Source of the DNA: Chlorella sorokiniana
Lineage: Eukaryota > Chlorophyta > Trebouxiophyceae > Chlorellales > Chlorellaceae
Length of the DNA: 64,000 nt
Reading direction: 5' to 3'
Assembly (NCBI GenBank): GCA_025917655.1
Contig: CP084611.1
Span: 4,092,001 to 4,156,000, forward strand
Shown: positions 9,597 through 27,248 of the stretch, one piece after another
How the letters are laid out: each line of letters begins with the position of its first letter
Position numbering within the stretch: position 1 is the first letter of the stretch
Program-made: the position numbers and the translations under genes
The notes under the pieces: generated by a model
The model's database searches: none
The model's input: the letters and a program-made list of their open reading frames with translations, nothing else
What the model was told of the DNA's origin: nothing

Positions 9597-11862
9597 ATGA
9601 GGGCCAAAGCTAAAGGCAGGGTGAAGGCCAAGAGCGGGAATAAACGGTCTTCTGACTCGAGTACGGAATGCATCTTGAGGTTCTGCAACTGCCGAGAGGG
9701 CGTCACGGCCAGGGTGCTCTGGGTGGACTTTGACGGCAAGGAGAAGGAGTATGCGCGCTTGGATGTGGATGTGAGTGCTCTTGCTCTTGCCTCTCATGGC
9801 ATTCAGCGCCTCCAGGCTTGCTCTCGCTCAGTGTGCATTGTTTTGCAGGCTTTCTACAACCAAGACACATTTGTGGGGCATGCCTGGCGCCTGCGAGATG
9901 CCAGCTCGGGGCAGTTGCTGGCCGAGTACGTGGGCCCCACCGCCACCATCACACTCACGGCGGACGGCGACACCAAGGTTCAGCCCGGCCTGCATCGCCC
10001 GCCGCAGGTGGGCAGGCTGTGGGATATGCTTGGTCAGCCAGCTTGCGTGGTGTGTAGCTCAACCACCAAGGAAGGGTCTGTTGTGTGCAGGCAGAGATAA
10101 CTGACCCGCGGTGGGGCACGTACAGGCAGCGCGGTCAGGCGCTTGGCATCCCCATTTTGGCGTTTGACTGTGTGTGCCAGGAAGCGGTAGCCGTTGCTGC
10201 GCACATCATCGAAAGCATGCTGGCCGACGCCGACAGCAGCGTGGTGCAGGCCATGGTGGACGGCGGGGCGGAAGTGGCCATCATTGGACGCAACCAGGTG
10301 TGCAACTTGGGGTCCACAGCCAGGGGACCTATGGTACTGCCTGCGTGGTGTGCAACTTGGGGTCCACAGCCAGGGGACCTATGGTACTGCCTGCGTGGTG
10401 TGCAACTTGGGGTCCACAGCCAGGGGACCTATGGTACTGCCTGCGTGGTGTGCAAATTGGGGTCCACAGCCAGGGGACCTATGGTACTGCCTGCGTGGCG
10501 CAATGGGCTGTGTCAAGGGTGGAGCCAGGTGCAACAGCCGGTCTCCTTTGCTACGTTGTTGAACCGCTGGTTGCTGACTGCAGGTCACAACCGACCTCCC
10601 CATGTACCGTCACCTGCGTGGAATCAACTGCGAGAACGGGGGTGGTGACTATGACGAAGCCACGCGTGGGCTAGGCGGAAACCCTGGTGCGCCAATTGCA
10701 CAGTACAGTTTGCATACCAGCAGTGCTCCCGATTAGTTGTGAAGCACCTGTGCTGCGCGTGTGCGGCAGGCAACCCAGTGACCAGCTGCGGCGAGGAGAA
10801 TCTGTTGATGCTGGCGGAAGATCGGTACCGCTACGAAAACATACTGGTGAGGGCGCAGGAGCGCGGGAGTTGTGTCCAGGAGCCTTATCTGCATGGCATC
10901 GTTGTCTACATGCTCCAAGCAACCCTCAATGCAGGTGCACGAGTTTGGTCATGCAGTCATGGACCTGGGCCTACATGCCAACCCGCTGAAGGTGCTGTGC
11001 GGTTTGCTCTCTTCCACAACCAACTCCTGGCACCATCAGCAGCAGCCAGTGATTGGTTTCCCCTTGTTGTTGCAGGGTGCCATCAAGGAAGCTTACCAGG
11101 CCGCACATGCCAGCGGGCGATATGACACAAGTTGCTACATGATGGAAAACGAGAGCGAGTAGGTGGCCTGGTGGGGAAGTGGGTGCACAAGAGATATCCT
11201 TGGCAACACAGTCTCCCACCATCTGCTTAAACTATCGATCGCTTCAGGGTCCCACTTTGTGGTGGTTCTGCAGGTATTGGGCTGAGGGCACGCAGGCCTG
11301 GTTTGATGCCACTGTCCGCGAGGGTGAGATTTAATGGGATTCCTAGTTCTGAACAAACGTCCAGTGGTTTGATTGTCCAACATTCGTGCATGGTTGTCTC
11401 GGCTTTAGCCTGCCACTGCGCCCTGCAGACGTGACAACCGGCGTCAACACGCGCGAAAAACTGCGTGAGCGGGACTCCAAGCTGGCAGAGTTGATGACGC
11501 TGGTGTATGGCGAGAGCGACTGGCGCTACCCTGCAACGGCGCCCAGGCCCTTTGCCCCATATGAAGAAACCAGCCGGGAGAAGCGGCAGCGTCTGCGTGC
11601 CCAGCAGGCAGGAGCAGGTTGCACCGCTAAGCAGCCCAGCGTGCAGGTCTTGGTGGTGCCTGCAAGCGGCGAGGTGGCCGATGCGGTCCTAGCGGGCAGT
11701 GGTGGTGCATCATTTACCAGGCGCAGCAGGCGGAGAGAGGGGAAGCCTACAGGGCAGTGCAGCCAGCATGGCGGGGCGCCTGGTGGCAGGCTGTCTCCCG
11801 TGTCCCGGCGCATCACGCGGGCGTTTTCACGCCTGGCAGGCTGCTGCCTGGGACCTGGGTAA
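9597..11862 (+). CDS. VHL beta-domain protein fused to a zincin metallopeptidase-like domain
   Basis: The ATG at 9597 opens a basic leader, then a pVHL beta domain: ILRFCNCREGVTARVLWVDF, DGKEKEYARLDVD, AFYNQDTFVGHAWRLRD. In human VHL this fold recognises hydroxyproline on HIF. Downstream exons give a zincin: DLPMYRHLRGIN, SCGEENLLMLAEDRYRYENI, VHEFGHAVMDLGL (HExxH zinc site, exon after 10931), YDTSCYMMENESEYWAEGTQ, AWFDATV and GVNTREKLRERD. The EYWAEGxQAWF block probably supplies the third zinc ligand and substrate wall, as in a widespread but little-studied bacterial/fungal zincin family. About seven introns; one contains a 50-bp tandem repeat. The C-terminus (after about 11570) is Arg/Gly/Ser-rich and probably disordered. 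No signal peptide. Role unknown: a hydroxyproline-directed protease is a speculation from the domains. Confidence 0.75.
10299..10500 (+). repeat. Four tandem copies of a 50-bp unit inside an intron
   Basis: The unit beginning TGTGCAACTTGGGGTCCACA recurs at 10299, 10349, 10399 and 10449. Copies are nearly identical; the fourth has one C-to-A change. It starts exactly at the 5' splice site of the VHL/zincin intron, so each unit carries a copy of the GGTGTGC donor. Confidence 0.95.
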
Positions 11863-12085
11863 AGGGATGCACATCTGATGCGACTGCTGTTCCAACACAA
11901 CTATTGTGCTTACCTCAATTTCGCAAAGCAGACCCACACCTCATCTCAAATGTGTGGGCGGCGGGCTGCGAGCTTGGGGCTGCATGCATGCAACCTCTAA
12001 TGGCATTGTGATTTACCGGCTTGCGCCAGTCGCAATTGAAGTCCACCTGTTCTTTGCTCGCCCGCCTGCACAGCGAAAACATCCG

Positions 12086-14483
12086 ATGCCCGGGGTGCTG
12101 GGAACTGTGGTTTCCCCGTTCAGCGGGCAGAATGGAGCTCTCTTACATCTCAAGGCCGATCACAGATCCGCGCTTCAACTGCTGGCACCCCGAAAGGGGT
12201 CGGTGCTCCACCGCAGGGCAGCCACTCAGCACCGCGGCAACCTTGGGAGACAGGCGCAGGTCTCGTGGGTCGTCCGCAGCACTACAGCCGGAGATGGAGG
12301 CACCGGCGGGGGCAGTGGTGGCAGCAGTGGCGGCGACGGCGAGGGCGAAAATGACGACAGCGGCCCTGCTGGGCTGGCCGCCAATGTTTGGGTGCTAGTC
12401 CTGGCAGCGGCCACGGCATTGGGCCTTTTCAAAGTGGGATCGCAGAAACTGCGGCAGCGTGAACAGAATCGATGCCTGGACAGCCCGGACTGGCAGCGGC
12501 TGGATTTGGAACAGGGCATTGAATGGCTGAAGGAGCGCAAGGAGTGGCTGCAGAGCCAAGCTTGGCTGCGGGGATTTAGCGATGCGGGACTGGAGGCAAA
12601 CCATGTACAGTCTAGCTTACCTGCAACCAGCGCGACCAAGGCTGGCAGGTAAGCCTGCCACTTACTGCCGTTGCGCTTCCACGTCGCTCTGAAGCCACAT
12701 GCCTTCACCATGACCTGTCAATGCAATTGCAGTGCGGACGACATTGCCGCCCTGACACGGCTGAGCCAGGAGGCATTTGCAGAGCTCGTCAAAGTAAAGC
12801 AGCGGCTAGATGCGCTGGAGGAGGATGCGGGACTGGCCGCAGGCGGCAGTGCGCCAGCTGATGCCTCGATGATGTCTGCCAGCAGCAGTGATGGCAGCAG
12901 GCTGCGGCCTGCAATGGCATCTGGTGGCACATCTCGCGCAGGATCTGCCGGCGCACACCAGCATGCCAGGCAGCGCCTGGCAGGGGTTGTTCGTCTTGGG
13001 GGTGGGTTGATGTGGGCAGAGGTGAGTGAGGCACGTGCTTCACATGGAGTTCTGGATTCTTGAGACTGTTGCGTCACCAAGCTATCTGTGGATTTGCATG
13101 TAGGAGGGTGAGGATGCGGCTGCAGCAACCGCGCTGCAGGGAGCCGGCCTCAAGCTCGGCACGGACGTCTTGTTCCAGCTGGCAGGCTCGGTGCGGGGTG
13201 GACGTGACAGCGTGCATGCGGAGTGCAGAGTGGATCCTGCTGCCGAGCAGGTGTCACTGCGCAAGGCAAGTTGCTGATGATGCCAGCAGTGAGGGTCGCG
13301 GGGTCCGTCTTTGTGTCAAAGGGGAGACTCGGGCACGGCTTTCTTTGCGGGCGCTCCTGCCTGCGTCCCTGCACCACCTCCCTCCGGCTTCTTGCCTGCC
13401 AGCATGATTGCCTTCCTCTCCCTCATTCGCATGCAGGTCCTGTACAGCTGTCGCTTACATCCACGGCTGCGAGTCATGTTGTCACCCTTTGGAGCACGTG
13501 CGCGCGATGCAGCGTACACGCTCAACCCTCTTGCTGGCCAGGTGATTCCTAGCTGTATGTTGCCCGCTTCACAGGGCTGGGTGCTCCTTCTCACAAGCTT
13601 GTTAAAGACCAATCTCGCTTGCGCTGATCAGGGTTTGACCAGCCTGGTGCGCGATGGAAGCCCCTTGCACAAGCCTGTGCTGGGCTCGCTTGTTGGCCTG
13701 GGCCTTGAAACGTCGCGGGCATGGCTGAGTGCTGGCTACTTTGCTCAGGGTGCGTCTCCATGTTTGTAAATTATAACTAGTTCTTCACCAGTGTCTTACG
13801 CCTGCGTTAACGTCGCTGGCTGGGTCCACGCTACTTAGTGCTCCCTTCATGCATCATGCAGGCTCCTCTGAAGGAGCAGCGGCCTGCAGCCTGCTTGCCC
13901 AAGCAGTGGTGGCCCCTTTCAACACTCTGTCGGTGGGCGCGACCTTTTGGAGCACCGCACTGAAGCCTCACGTCTTGCTTCATCCGCCACAAGCGGCAGC
14001 AGCAGCAGCCCCACCAGAGGGCCTTCCATGATAGGGGAGCTGGAGCGGTTTGTGCCGCGGTTTGTGGCAAGAGCAAATGCGGCAGACAGCGGGCTGGATC
14101 AGCAAGTGGGCGCAACCCTGGCCTGGAAGCTTGGGGATGCGGCCGTGCTGCATGGCTGGGCATCAGCAGGCGGCGAGCGCTTGGGAAGCCAGCTGCGCGA
14201 GCGCAAGTTTGCAGAAGTGCGACCAGACAAGTGGGGGCTGGTGCTCGGCTCGCACCCTGACGGCAGCGGCAGCGGCTGGACATGCGGCATTGGGCGGTCG
14301 GTGGCAGGCGGGAGCCAACCCAGCAGCGATGGCGCGGCTCACCTGGCTCCCAACATGGTGGAGCTCAGTCTGCAGTACAACCTTGGTGACGGGTTGCTTC
14401 TGACGCCCGGGCTAGTGGTGGTGAAGCAGCGCAGCGGCGAGCACGTGGCTTTCCTTGGCGCCAAGTCGGCGTGGACATTCTGA
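12086..14483 (+). CDS. Uncharacterised membrane protein with strand-rich C-terminus (plastid-targeted?)
   Basis: Not recognised as a known family. The ATG at 12086 gives an Arg/His/Ser-rich, acid-poor leader resembling a transit peptide, then a Gly/Ser linker, one hydrophobic helix (ANVWVLVLAAATALGLFKVG) and charged helices (IEWLKERKEWLQSQ; DDIAALTRLSQEAFAELVKV). After four or five introns the C-terminal third alternates short hydrophobic strands with Gly turns (GATLAWKLGDAAVLHGWASA, WGLVLGSHPDG, MVELSLQYNLGDGLLLTPG) and ends in ...AKSAWTF. An aromatic last residue and such strands suit an outer-envelope beta-barrel, but that is inference. Near 13966 the frame shifts as if one base were missing, linking FWSTALKP to SRLASSATSG. 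An alternative is a soluble plastid-membrane-anchored beta protein. Confidence 0.5.
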
Positions 14484-14800
14484 GCAATGGTGGGGCAGTA
14501 CAAGTGTTGCATGGTTTCAACGCAGATTTAGGGGGACCTGGACGCAAAGCTAGCCGGCTATTTTCTATTTGATTTGAACTGGCTTTCCTGCGGATATGTG
14601 ATATGTTTCCGGTTTGCTTTGCTGCCGTCACCTGTCACCTGCCGGGGAAGTGCTGCCGTCTACCGGACGCCTTGATATTTGTCTTGACGTTGTAACGTCC
14701 CAGTTTGCGGCTGCACATCCGCCGGCAGCAGTCCAGCCTTAGGGTGCCCCTGTCGGCGTTAGGTGGCGTTCGGGGAAAGACGCTGCGCTGTGCAGGCGCA
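14484..14800. other. Short intergenic region
   Basis: 3' end of the membrane-protein gene and upstream region of the CTFxPxxN gene. An antisense open frame at 14635-14907 shows no domain and overlaps the next gene's leader; nothing else was seen. Confidence 0.4.
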
Positions 14801-17800
14801 ATGCAGGGATTTAAGAGCACAATCGATGAGGCAAGTGCCGCATAACAAAGTCTCCCAAAACACCGCTGGCCAGTCTTGCCGCCACTGCGCTCACGACACT
14901 TCACCACGGCACGCTGCAGATCGAGGCTGACTTGCGCTTTTGCGAAGACGTGCTGAACAGCACTACAGAAAACCCCTCAACAACACAGCCTGCTGGCTCT
15001 GCCAGTGTTGCCAAAGACGGCAGTGATGCAGTTCACGGCACGAGCAGCGCAACAGGCACTGGGCACCAGCCCCCTCAGCTCCTCCAGCAGGAGCGTATGC
15101 ATTTGAAGCCATCAGACGTGTCGTTTCAAGTGGCAGTGCGCCAGGCGCTGCGAAGGCGCGCACCACCGAAGACCTGCTCCACATGCTCAGCAGCGTTCCA
15201 GAGGGCCAGCCCTTCGAGATTGACACTCGCCTGCTGTACAGCCCTCAGTCCAGCTTTGCAGGCGGAGCGGCTCAGGACAGCCCTGGTGCCCGCAGCTGCA
15301 GCTATGACAGCTTGGCGTGGGAGGAGCTCATGCAACAGCATCAGATGCAGGGCAGCAGCCACGCAGACTCGTCTGCCTTGCCTGCGCACCAGCCTGTCGC
15401 TGCAGGCACGGCTCCCCTCCACGGTGATGCTGAGCAGGAAGCCTTGGCACTCGGCGCGCTGCAGATTGGCAACAGTGCTCGCGCCGCGGACGTGCGTCTG
15501 AGCAGTCCTGCATGTACTGTTGAGGCCCAGCGCTCGCAGCAGCATGTATGTGCCCCGCCTGCCGCCGCGCAGCAAGCACTTGGCTGGCAGCACGGCATAG
15601 CCAGCACCGCAGTCGGCCCTGCACCCTGCGCGGCCAGCCATCAACCCCAACAGCAGCCTAATCCTACACCTCATAGCAGCGGCAGCAGCAGCCAGCGTGC
15701 ACGGCGGCTTCAGATGGAGAATGTGCCCGCCGCTGATGGTGCAGAGTCAGCGCGGCAGCAGCGCGAGGATCGGTTAGCGCAGCTGGCGCGACCTCGCACT
15801 CGCGTGTGGCAGCAGTGCGCGGCTGCCAGGGCGCAGCAGGAGGAGGCCGATCTGCAGGTGGGGCGGCAGGCTGTTGAGCAGCCAGCAGAGCCGGTCGTGT
15901 TTCTCTCCAGCGCTCCTCCTCACTGCCAGGTTGCGGCTGCCCACAGGAGTGCACCTTCAAGCCCAGGACTGGACGCCCCCACCCACCAACGCGTGGCGGC
16001 CAGCGTGCCCGTGGAAGAGCGGCTGCAGCTTGCCTGGGCAGGGAGGCAGCAGTCACTGGAGCGCGCCCGCAGGGAGAAGGAGAAGGAACACCTGGCTGAC
16101 TGCACATTCGCGCCGCAGGTCTGCGCGTCGGCAGCGGAGAAGATCAGCAGATTTGCTCGAAAACAAGGACTGCGCATGCGGCCTCCTCCAGCTGCTTGCT
16201 CCCTGTGTTGCTTGTTGCATGAAGGGCTGCGATCCTGCTGCTCTGCAGCTGGTGACCAAGCCAGAGCAGCACCTGCGCCAGGAGTATGTGCCGCTGCACC
16301 AGCGCGTGGGGCTGGAGCAGAAGCGGCGCACCACCAAGATGGCGCAGGCTCAGATGCGCAAGGTAAAGGGCGCTTGGCCTTTGCTGGCACTGGTGAGAGG
16401 TGTCCACCGTCTGATTTTTGGCTCGTTTGTGCCATGCAGGATCTGGGGGAAGCTGACCTCACCTTCCAGCCACAGCTGAATGAGCGCTCCTTGCGCCTGG
16501 CCGCCCAGAAGGAAGCACGTGGCACCTTCCAACAGGGCACGGCTTGCGGGCCCACCAGCGCAGGTGACTTTTTGACTGTGAGGGTACTCCAAACTAACTT
16601 GCTGCAGGGAATAAACAACAACCTGTTGGCTTGCATGCAGGAACGCATTGCAATGTTGGAGAGCATGCCAGGGCATGCACGTTTTCGCCCAGCATTAACG
16701 TCGTCAGCGAGCGGCTGCTTGAGGGTAGCGCTACCGTGCCGTCAGGTGCCATTTTTGTGCGCTTTGAGGAATTCTGCCTGTTGTTGTCATCTGTGTTGGT
16801 CCTCTGCTCAAGAGGCGCTTTCCTCTGCCCCCTCCTGACAGACTTTCAGGAGCGCTTGCGGTACTACTCAATGCGCAAGCAGCTGAAGCAGCGCGCCGCC
16901 ATGGAGGCGGCCGACTCAGCGGCCTGCACCTTCCGCCCGGACATTGGCAGCACAGTGCAGGTGCTGGCGTTGTCAAGCAGGGCAGGCAACCTGCTGGAGA
17001 CCGCTCAGGTTGGTGCAGCATGGCTCACACAACATTCACAGGTCACCTTAGCATCAAGCCATGCTCATGAGTGTTGAGGAGATGGTCCTGCAGGAGCGGT
17101 ACGATCGCCTGGCTGGCGAAGAGGCGGAGCGGCTTGCAGCACGGCGGGCTGCACTGAAAGCAGAGGTTTACGGCAGCATGCATTTCAGGCCGCAGCTGAA
17201 CCCACGCTCGGTGGCGATGGCACCCAGCGGCAGTGGCGGGGTGGAGGGCCTCGCCAGCCTTGCCAGCAAGCAGCAGCAGCGTTTGGCGGAGCTGTCAAGG
17301 GCAGAGGAGGAACGGCAGCGGCAGCAGTGCACGTTCCAGGTGAGCTGCCAGCAGCTGTGGCGACTGCCGCTTGCTGGGGATCACAGCTGACCCTTGCATT
17401 GAACGCCACAGAAGCCTAGGAACAACCCCAAAAGCCCCCACTCTGCAGCCCAACACCACCAAGCCCAGGGTGAGGGGGTACTACGACGAGTACCAGCCGC
17501 CGCAGGCTGGCGCTCGCATCCGCATCGCCGCCGCATCCAAGCAGGTGGGCGCATGCCTGAAAACTGGCGCGCCAGAGGGGTTGGCAATTGCGCAATGCTT
17601 GAAAACCGGCGTGTTGAAGGGGTTGCCAATTGCGCAAGTGCTAGGAGTTGTAACCTTTGATGCTTTCCCTTCGCACGCATGCAGGATTTTGATGGCTTGG
17701 TACAGGACATTGCGGAGTATCAGGCAGAGAAGCAGGCCCGCCTTGCCAGCATCAAGGCTGAAGAGGAGGCAAAGGAGCTGGCCGAGTGCCGCTTTGCGCC

Positions 17801-18241
17801 AGACATCAACCACCAGCGAGTGCAGGCCAGGGTGAGTGCAGGCCTTGCTGGGCCCGCCTATTTGCTGGGCGCTGGCGTGTGGAAGGCTCAGCGTGTGCGC
17901 GCTGGTATGTCCACGCAGGGTCCAGTTGTTGTGCGCGGCCTGGACCGGTACCTGGAGCTGAAGCAGTTGGCAGAGCGGCAGAGAGCAGAGGCAGAGCAGC
18001 GAGCAGCCAAGGTGTTTCACCAGAACCCGCGAGCCAAGCAGGGCGCGACTGTGCCACAGCCCTTCCAGCTGGCAGGTCATGCACAGTTGGAGGCCAAGGC
18101 GTCGCAGAAGCAGGCTGCCCTGCTTGAAGCCGCGCTCAGAAGCCACCAGAGGGACTGCACCTTCCAGCCCAGCACCAATCACAAGCGGCGCCAAGAGCAG
18201 CTCCAGCAACTTTGGGAGCAGCCGGCTGCGGTTGACATTTG
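14801..18241 (+). CDS. Coiled-coil protein with repeated CTFxPxxN motifs
   Basis: Large, Gln/Ala/Arg/Glu-rich protein not assigned to a named family. Its hallmark is a short motif that closes each charged helix: DCTFAPQV (about 16100), LTFQPQLN (16460), CTFRPDIG (16925), MHFRPQLN (17180), CTFQ (17330), CRFAPDIN (17790), CTFQPSTN (18160). Between them lie helices such as RYDRLAGEEAERLAARRAAL and GLVQDIAEYQAEKQARLASI. Similar C/T-F-x-P repeats occur, from memory, in long coiled-coil proteins of flagellated protists; that link is not verified. The start is uncertain: an ATG at 14801 begins MQGFKSTIDEASA, but reaching the main frame needs two apparent one-base losses (about 14835 and the C5 run near 15070). 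The safe minimum is from ATG 15183. Six or more introns. Confidence 0.65.
17557..17640 (+). repeat. Diverged two-copy 42-bp tandem repeat in an intron
   Basis: Two copies of a 42-bp unit (CTGAAAACTGGCG... and TTGAAAACCGGCG...) sit between exons of the CTFxPxxN gene. Both contain GGTTG(G/C)CAATTGCGCAA. Probably a local duplication. Confidence 0.7.
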
Positions 18242-18566
18242 ATACAGCAATGTGTGTGCCTACGTTGGCAAATTGTTCAATTGATCTGACAGATGGCAAG
18301 GCAGGTGCAAAACAAGAAGGTATCAAAATTTGGACCGTGAGCGCTTTTGGTTCAGCTGGAAACCAGGCACAGCTGGCCTCAAGTGGTACAGCACGACTGT
18401 GCACCATCAACATCAGACTCGACGCCTGAACAGCTGCTCAGTCGGCCATTTCATCATCAGGACCCGAGTACCTGCAGGGCGAACAACAAGCGCTGAGCAC
18501 CACCACCACCAATCCTGCCACGCGCTGAGCATAAGCACACAGCTGAGACCCTCGGTTGGGGGCCGC

Positions 18567-19696
18567 TCACCAATGGACCATGCCCAGCCCGTCTCCATCT
18601 GCCCTGCCCACCACCTCCATGGGCACGTGGGGGCGCTCGCTGGAGCCCACCACCGGCTCCCCCTCCTCCGCCTGTGCCTGCTGCTCCGCCAGTGTGGGCA
18701 CAGGGTTGAACCGCACGCTCTGCACCTTGAAGCGTAAGGCCAGGCCCCGCTCAAAGAAGAGGTCTTGGCCCTCCATGCGCCACAGCCAGGCCTGCAGCAC
18801 TCCCCCGGGGTGTGAGTAAGTGGTAGCGCCATCTTGGGCCAAACCGCCCGCTTGAGCTTCCCATGCACACCTCGTCAGCTTCCTTCCAAAAGATGGGTCT
18901 GGCATGCCATGCGGGGGAATGACTACGTCCTTGAAGAAGCCAAGGTCGACATGCATGCCGTCCCTGCATGCGCAAGTGAGGCGCCAGCAGCGGCAACGCT
19001 CGACGGATTGGCCACGCGCGGCCCGTTCATGGAGGCCAAGCAAGCAGGCTCCGAGATATCTCGCCCAACCTTTCACCTCACCTGGTCATCTTGTGCACCT
19101 TGCCCACTAGCAACTCCTCGCGGAACGGGCGGAACACCACCACCCGGAAGGTGACCCTGCACGCGGCTCACACATCACCGCACTCTGTGTGATGGGGGCT
19201 CAGGCAGCAAACTGGACAGGCTGAAAGCGCCCCAACTCAACTTTTTGTGCATGCTGGTCCGACAGCATAGCTGGCGCCCAAGGCGCCCCAGGACATCACA
19301 CCTGTAGTGCGCGCCGCCGTCGCTAGGGTACACATAGCCGTCGCCAATTGACAAAATGTCGTACAGGGTCACCACCAGGCCCAGGTTAGGCACAACACGG
19401 TCCAAGAAAGACTTTTCCAGGGCTGAGGTGATGGCTGCCTCTGCCGGCTTGCCCAAATCCTGCACCTCAGTGCAAGCGCAGCGGTGGAGGCTGTTGGCGA
19501 CACAGCCAGGGTGCAGGCGGCGGTGCAGGTCGCTCGCCGGCATGCGAACTTGATGTCACAAGTGTTGGATCTACATCAACCTCTCGCCTACATATCCGCT
19601 GCAGGTCACACTCTGCAAAAATGTTCGCAGGCTAAGAACTGCTGTTACCTGTGGTGCTATTCTGACATTGTCCTCTAATTGCGATAAGATGAACAT
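18567..19696 (-). CDS. RPC8: DNA-directed RNA polymerase III subunit RPC8 (RPB7-like)
   Basis: Pol III stalk subunit, partner of RPC9/CRCP, which helps initiation at tRNA and 5S genes. The start at 19696 (complement) reads MFILSQLEDNVRIAPQ, matching the family N-terminus. The next exons give DLGKPAEAAITSALEKSFLD, VVPNLGLVVTLYDILSIGDG, YVYPSDGGAHYR, then VTFRVVVFRPFREELLVGKV and, in the last exon, DGMHVDLGFFKDVVIPPHGM (S1/OB strands), AWLWRMEGQDLFFERGLALR, FKVQSV and a C-terminus GRADGDGLGMVHW that aligns with the family ending GLGLLSW. About four exons. The stretch 18830-18895 between FFKDVV and AWLWRM is read in an uncertain frame and may hold a further intron or an indel. Nuclear protein. 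Confidence 0.9.
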
Positions 19697-20687
19697 GGCA
19701 GCCTCGCTGGGCTACATCACTTCAACATTCCTCGCATTGGGGCCCGGGCGGGCTGCAGCTGTTGCACAATCTCCACACCGATAATGACACAATGCGTGAG
19801 GTGCATTTCGTTGGGACATGCGGTGCCGGAGCCAGACATGTACTGCTCCCTGGAACGGAGCGCCATCTTGCCGCCATGGCAGCACGGGGGCGACCGCGTT
19901 GCTGGCCAGCAAGCCGAGCCTGCCGCTCTTGACTCAGTTGTGGTCGCGGTCGATTATTCGCGAATGATTGCATCTGGGTACACCTTACAATCAGTGGAGG
20001 CAGAGGCAGGCAGGTGAACCCTTGCAAAGGGCCACCTGCCCGCCTCCGCCTCCACTTGTGAAGCATCATGCTTGAATGATTGGAAGCCAGTGAACCTCTG
20101 GAGTGGGCCGATGTCTCCTCCTGTTGCTAGTCTGCAAAGGCTGTATGATGCAGATTGCTGCGTCCAAGCTCAGCTCCTACAGACGGAGCAATGAGAGCAG
20201 GCTTGCTGGCATGCGGGTCCTGGCAAGGGGGCAGCTGTGGGGGCTGATGCTCAAGGGCCGGCCATGCTCGTGACATCCGTTTTACTACTGGCCCCATCGC
20301 CCCACTGCAAGCTGTTCAGCGCGCAAACTGCGGCGATTCCTGCTTGGCCTGCTGCGAGCATCCAAGCATTGTGCTGCGCCATCGTTTAGACGGCGCTACC
20401 TTGCTTCATAGTCGATGATACTTGCCGTCCTCAGCCAGGCCTACTAACACCTGCTTCGCCCGCAGTGGTAGGCCACTGCCATGCCCTAGTGTGCCGCCGC
20501 TGTAGAGCTGTCAATCTTGCCGTTGCAACCCAGTTGTCGGAGCAACCACGTCAAGCACTAGCTGGTTGCCTCCTTGGCATCGCGGAGGAGCGCCTGCCAT
20601 AGATTTGATGCGGCCAAGCCGCCGCCTGCCGCCAGCGCTGCTGTGCTGAGCACTCCTGCCCTGCTGTCTCCCCTGGGCCTGCAGAGC
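19697..20687. other. Divergent promoter region, RPC8 / P-type ATPase
   Basis: About 1 kb between two divergent genes. An open frame at 19784-20017 (+) has no recognisable features. An acceptor-like sequence just before the ATPase ATG at 20688 (ending CTGCAGAG) could mark a 5' UTR intron. Nothing else was recognised. Confidence 0.4.

Positions 20688-27248
<6,561 letters not shown>

Noticed and set aside
10299-10500. Regular repeats that might suggest a CRISPR array
   Set aside because: Copies are directly adjacent with no spacers, and they lie in a spliceosomal intron of a eukaryotic gene.
12226-12711. Antisense open frame of 161 residues
   Set aside because: It is the reverse of the coding exon of the 12086-14483 gene; GC-rich codons leave the antisense frame open.
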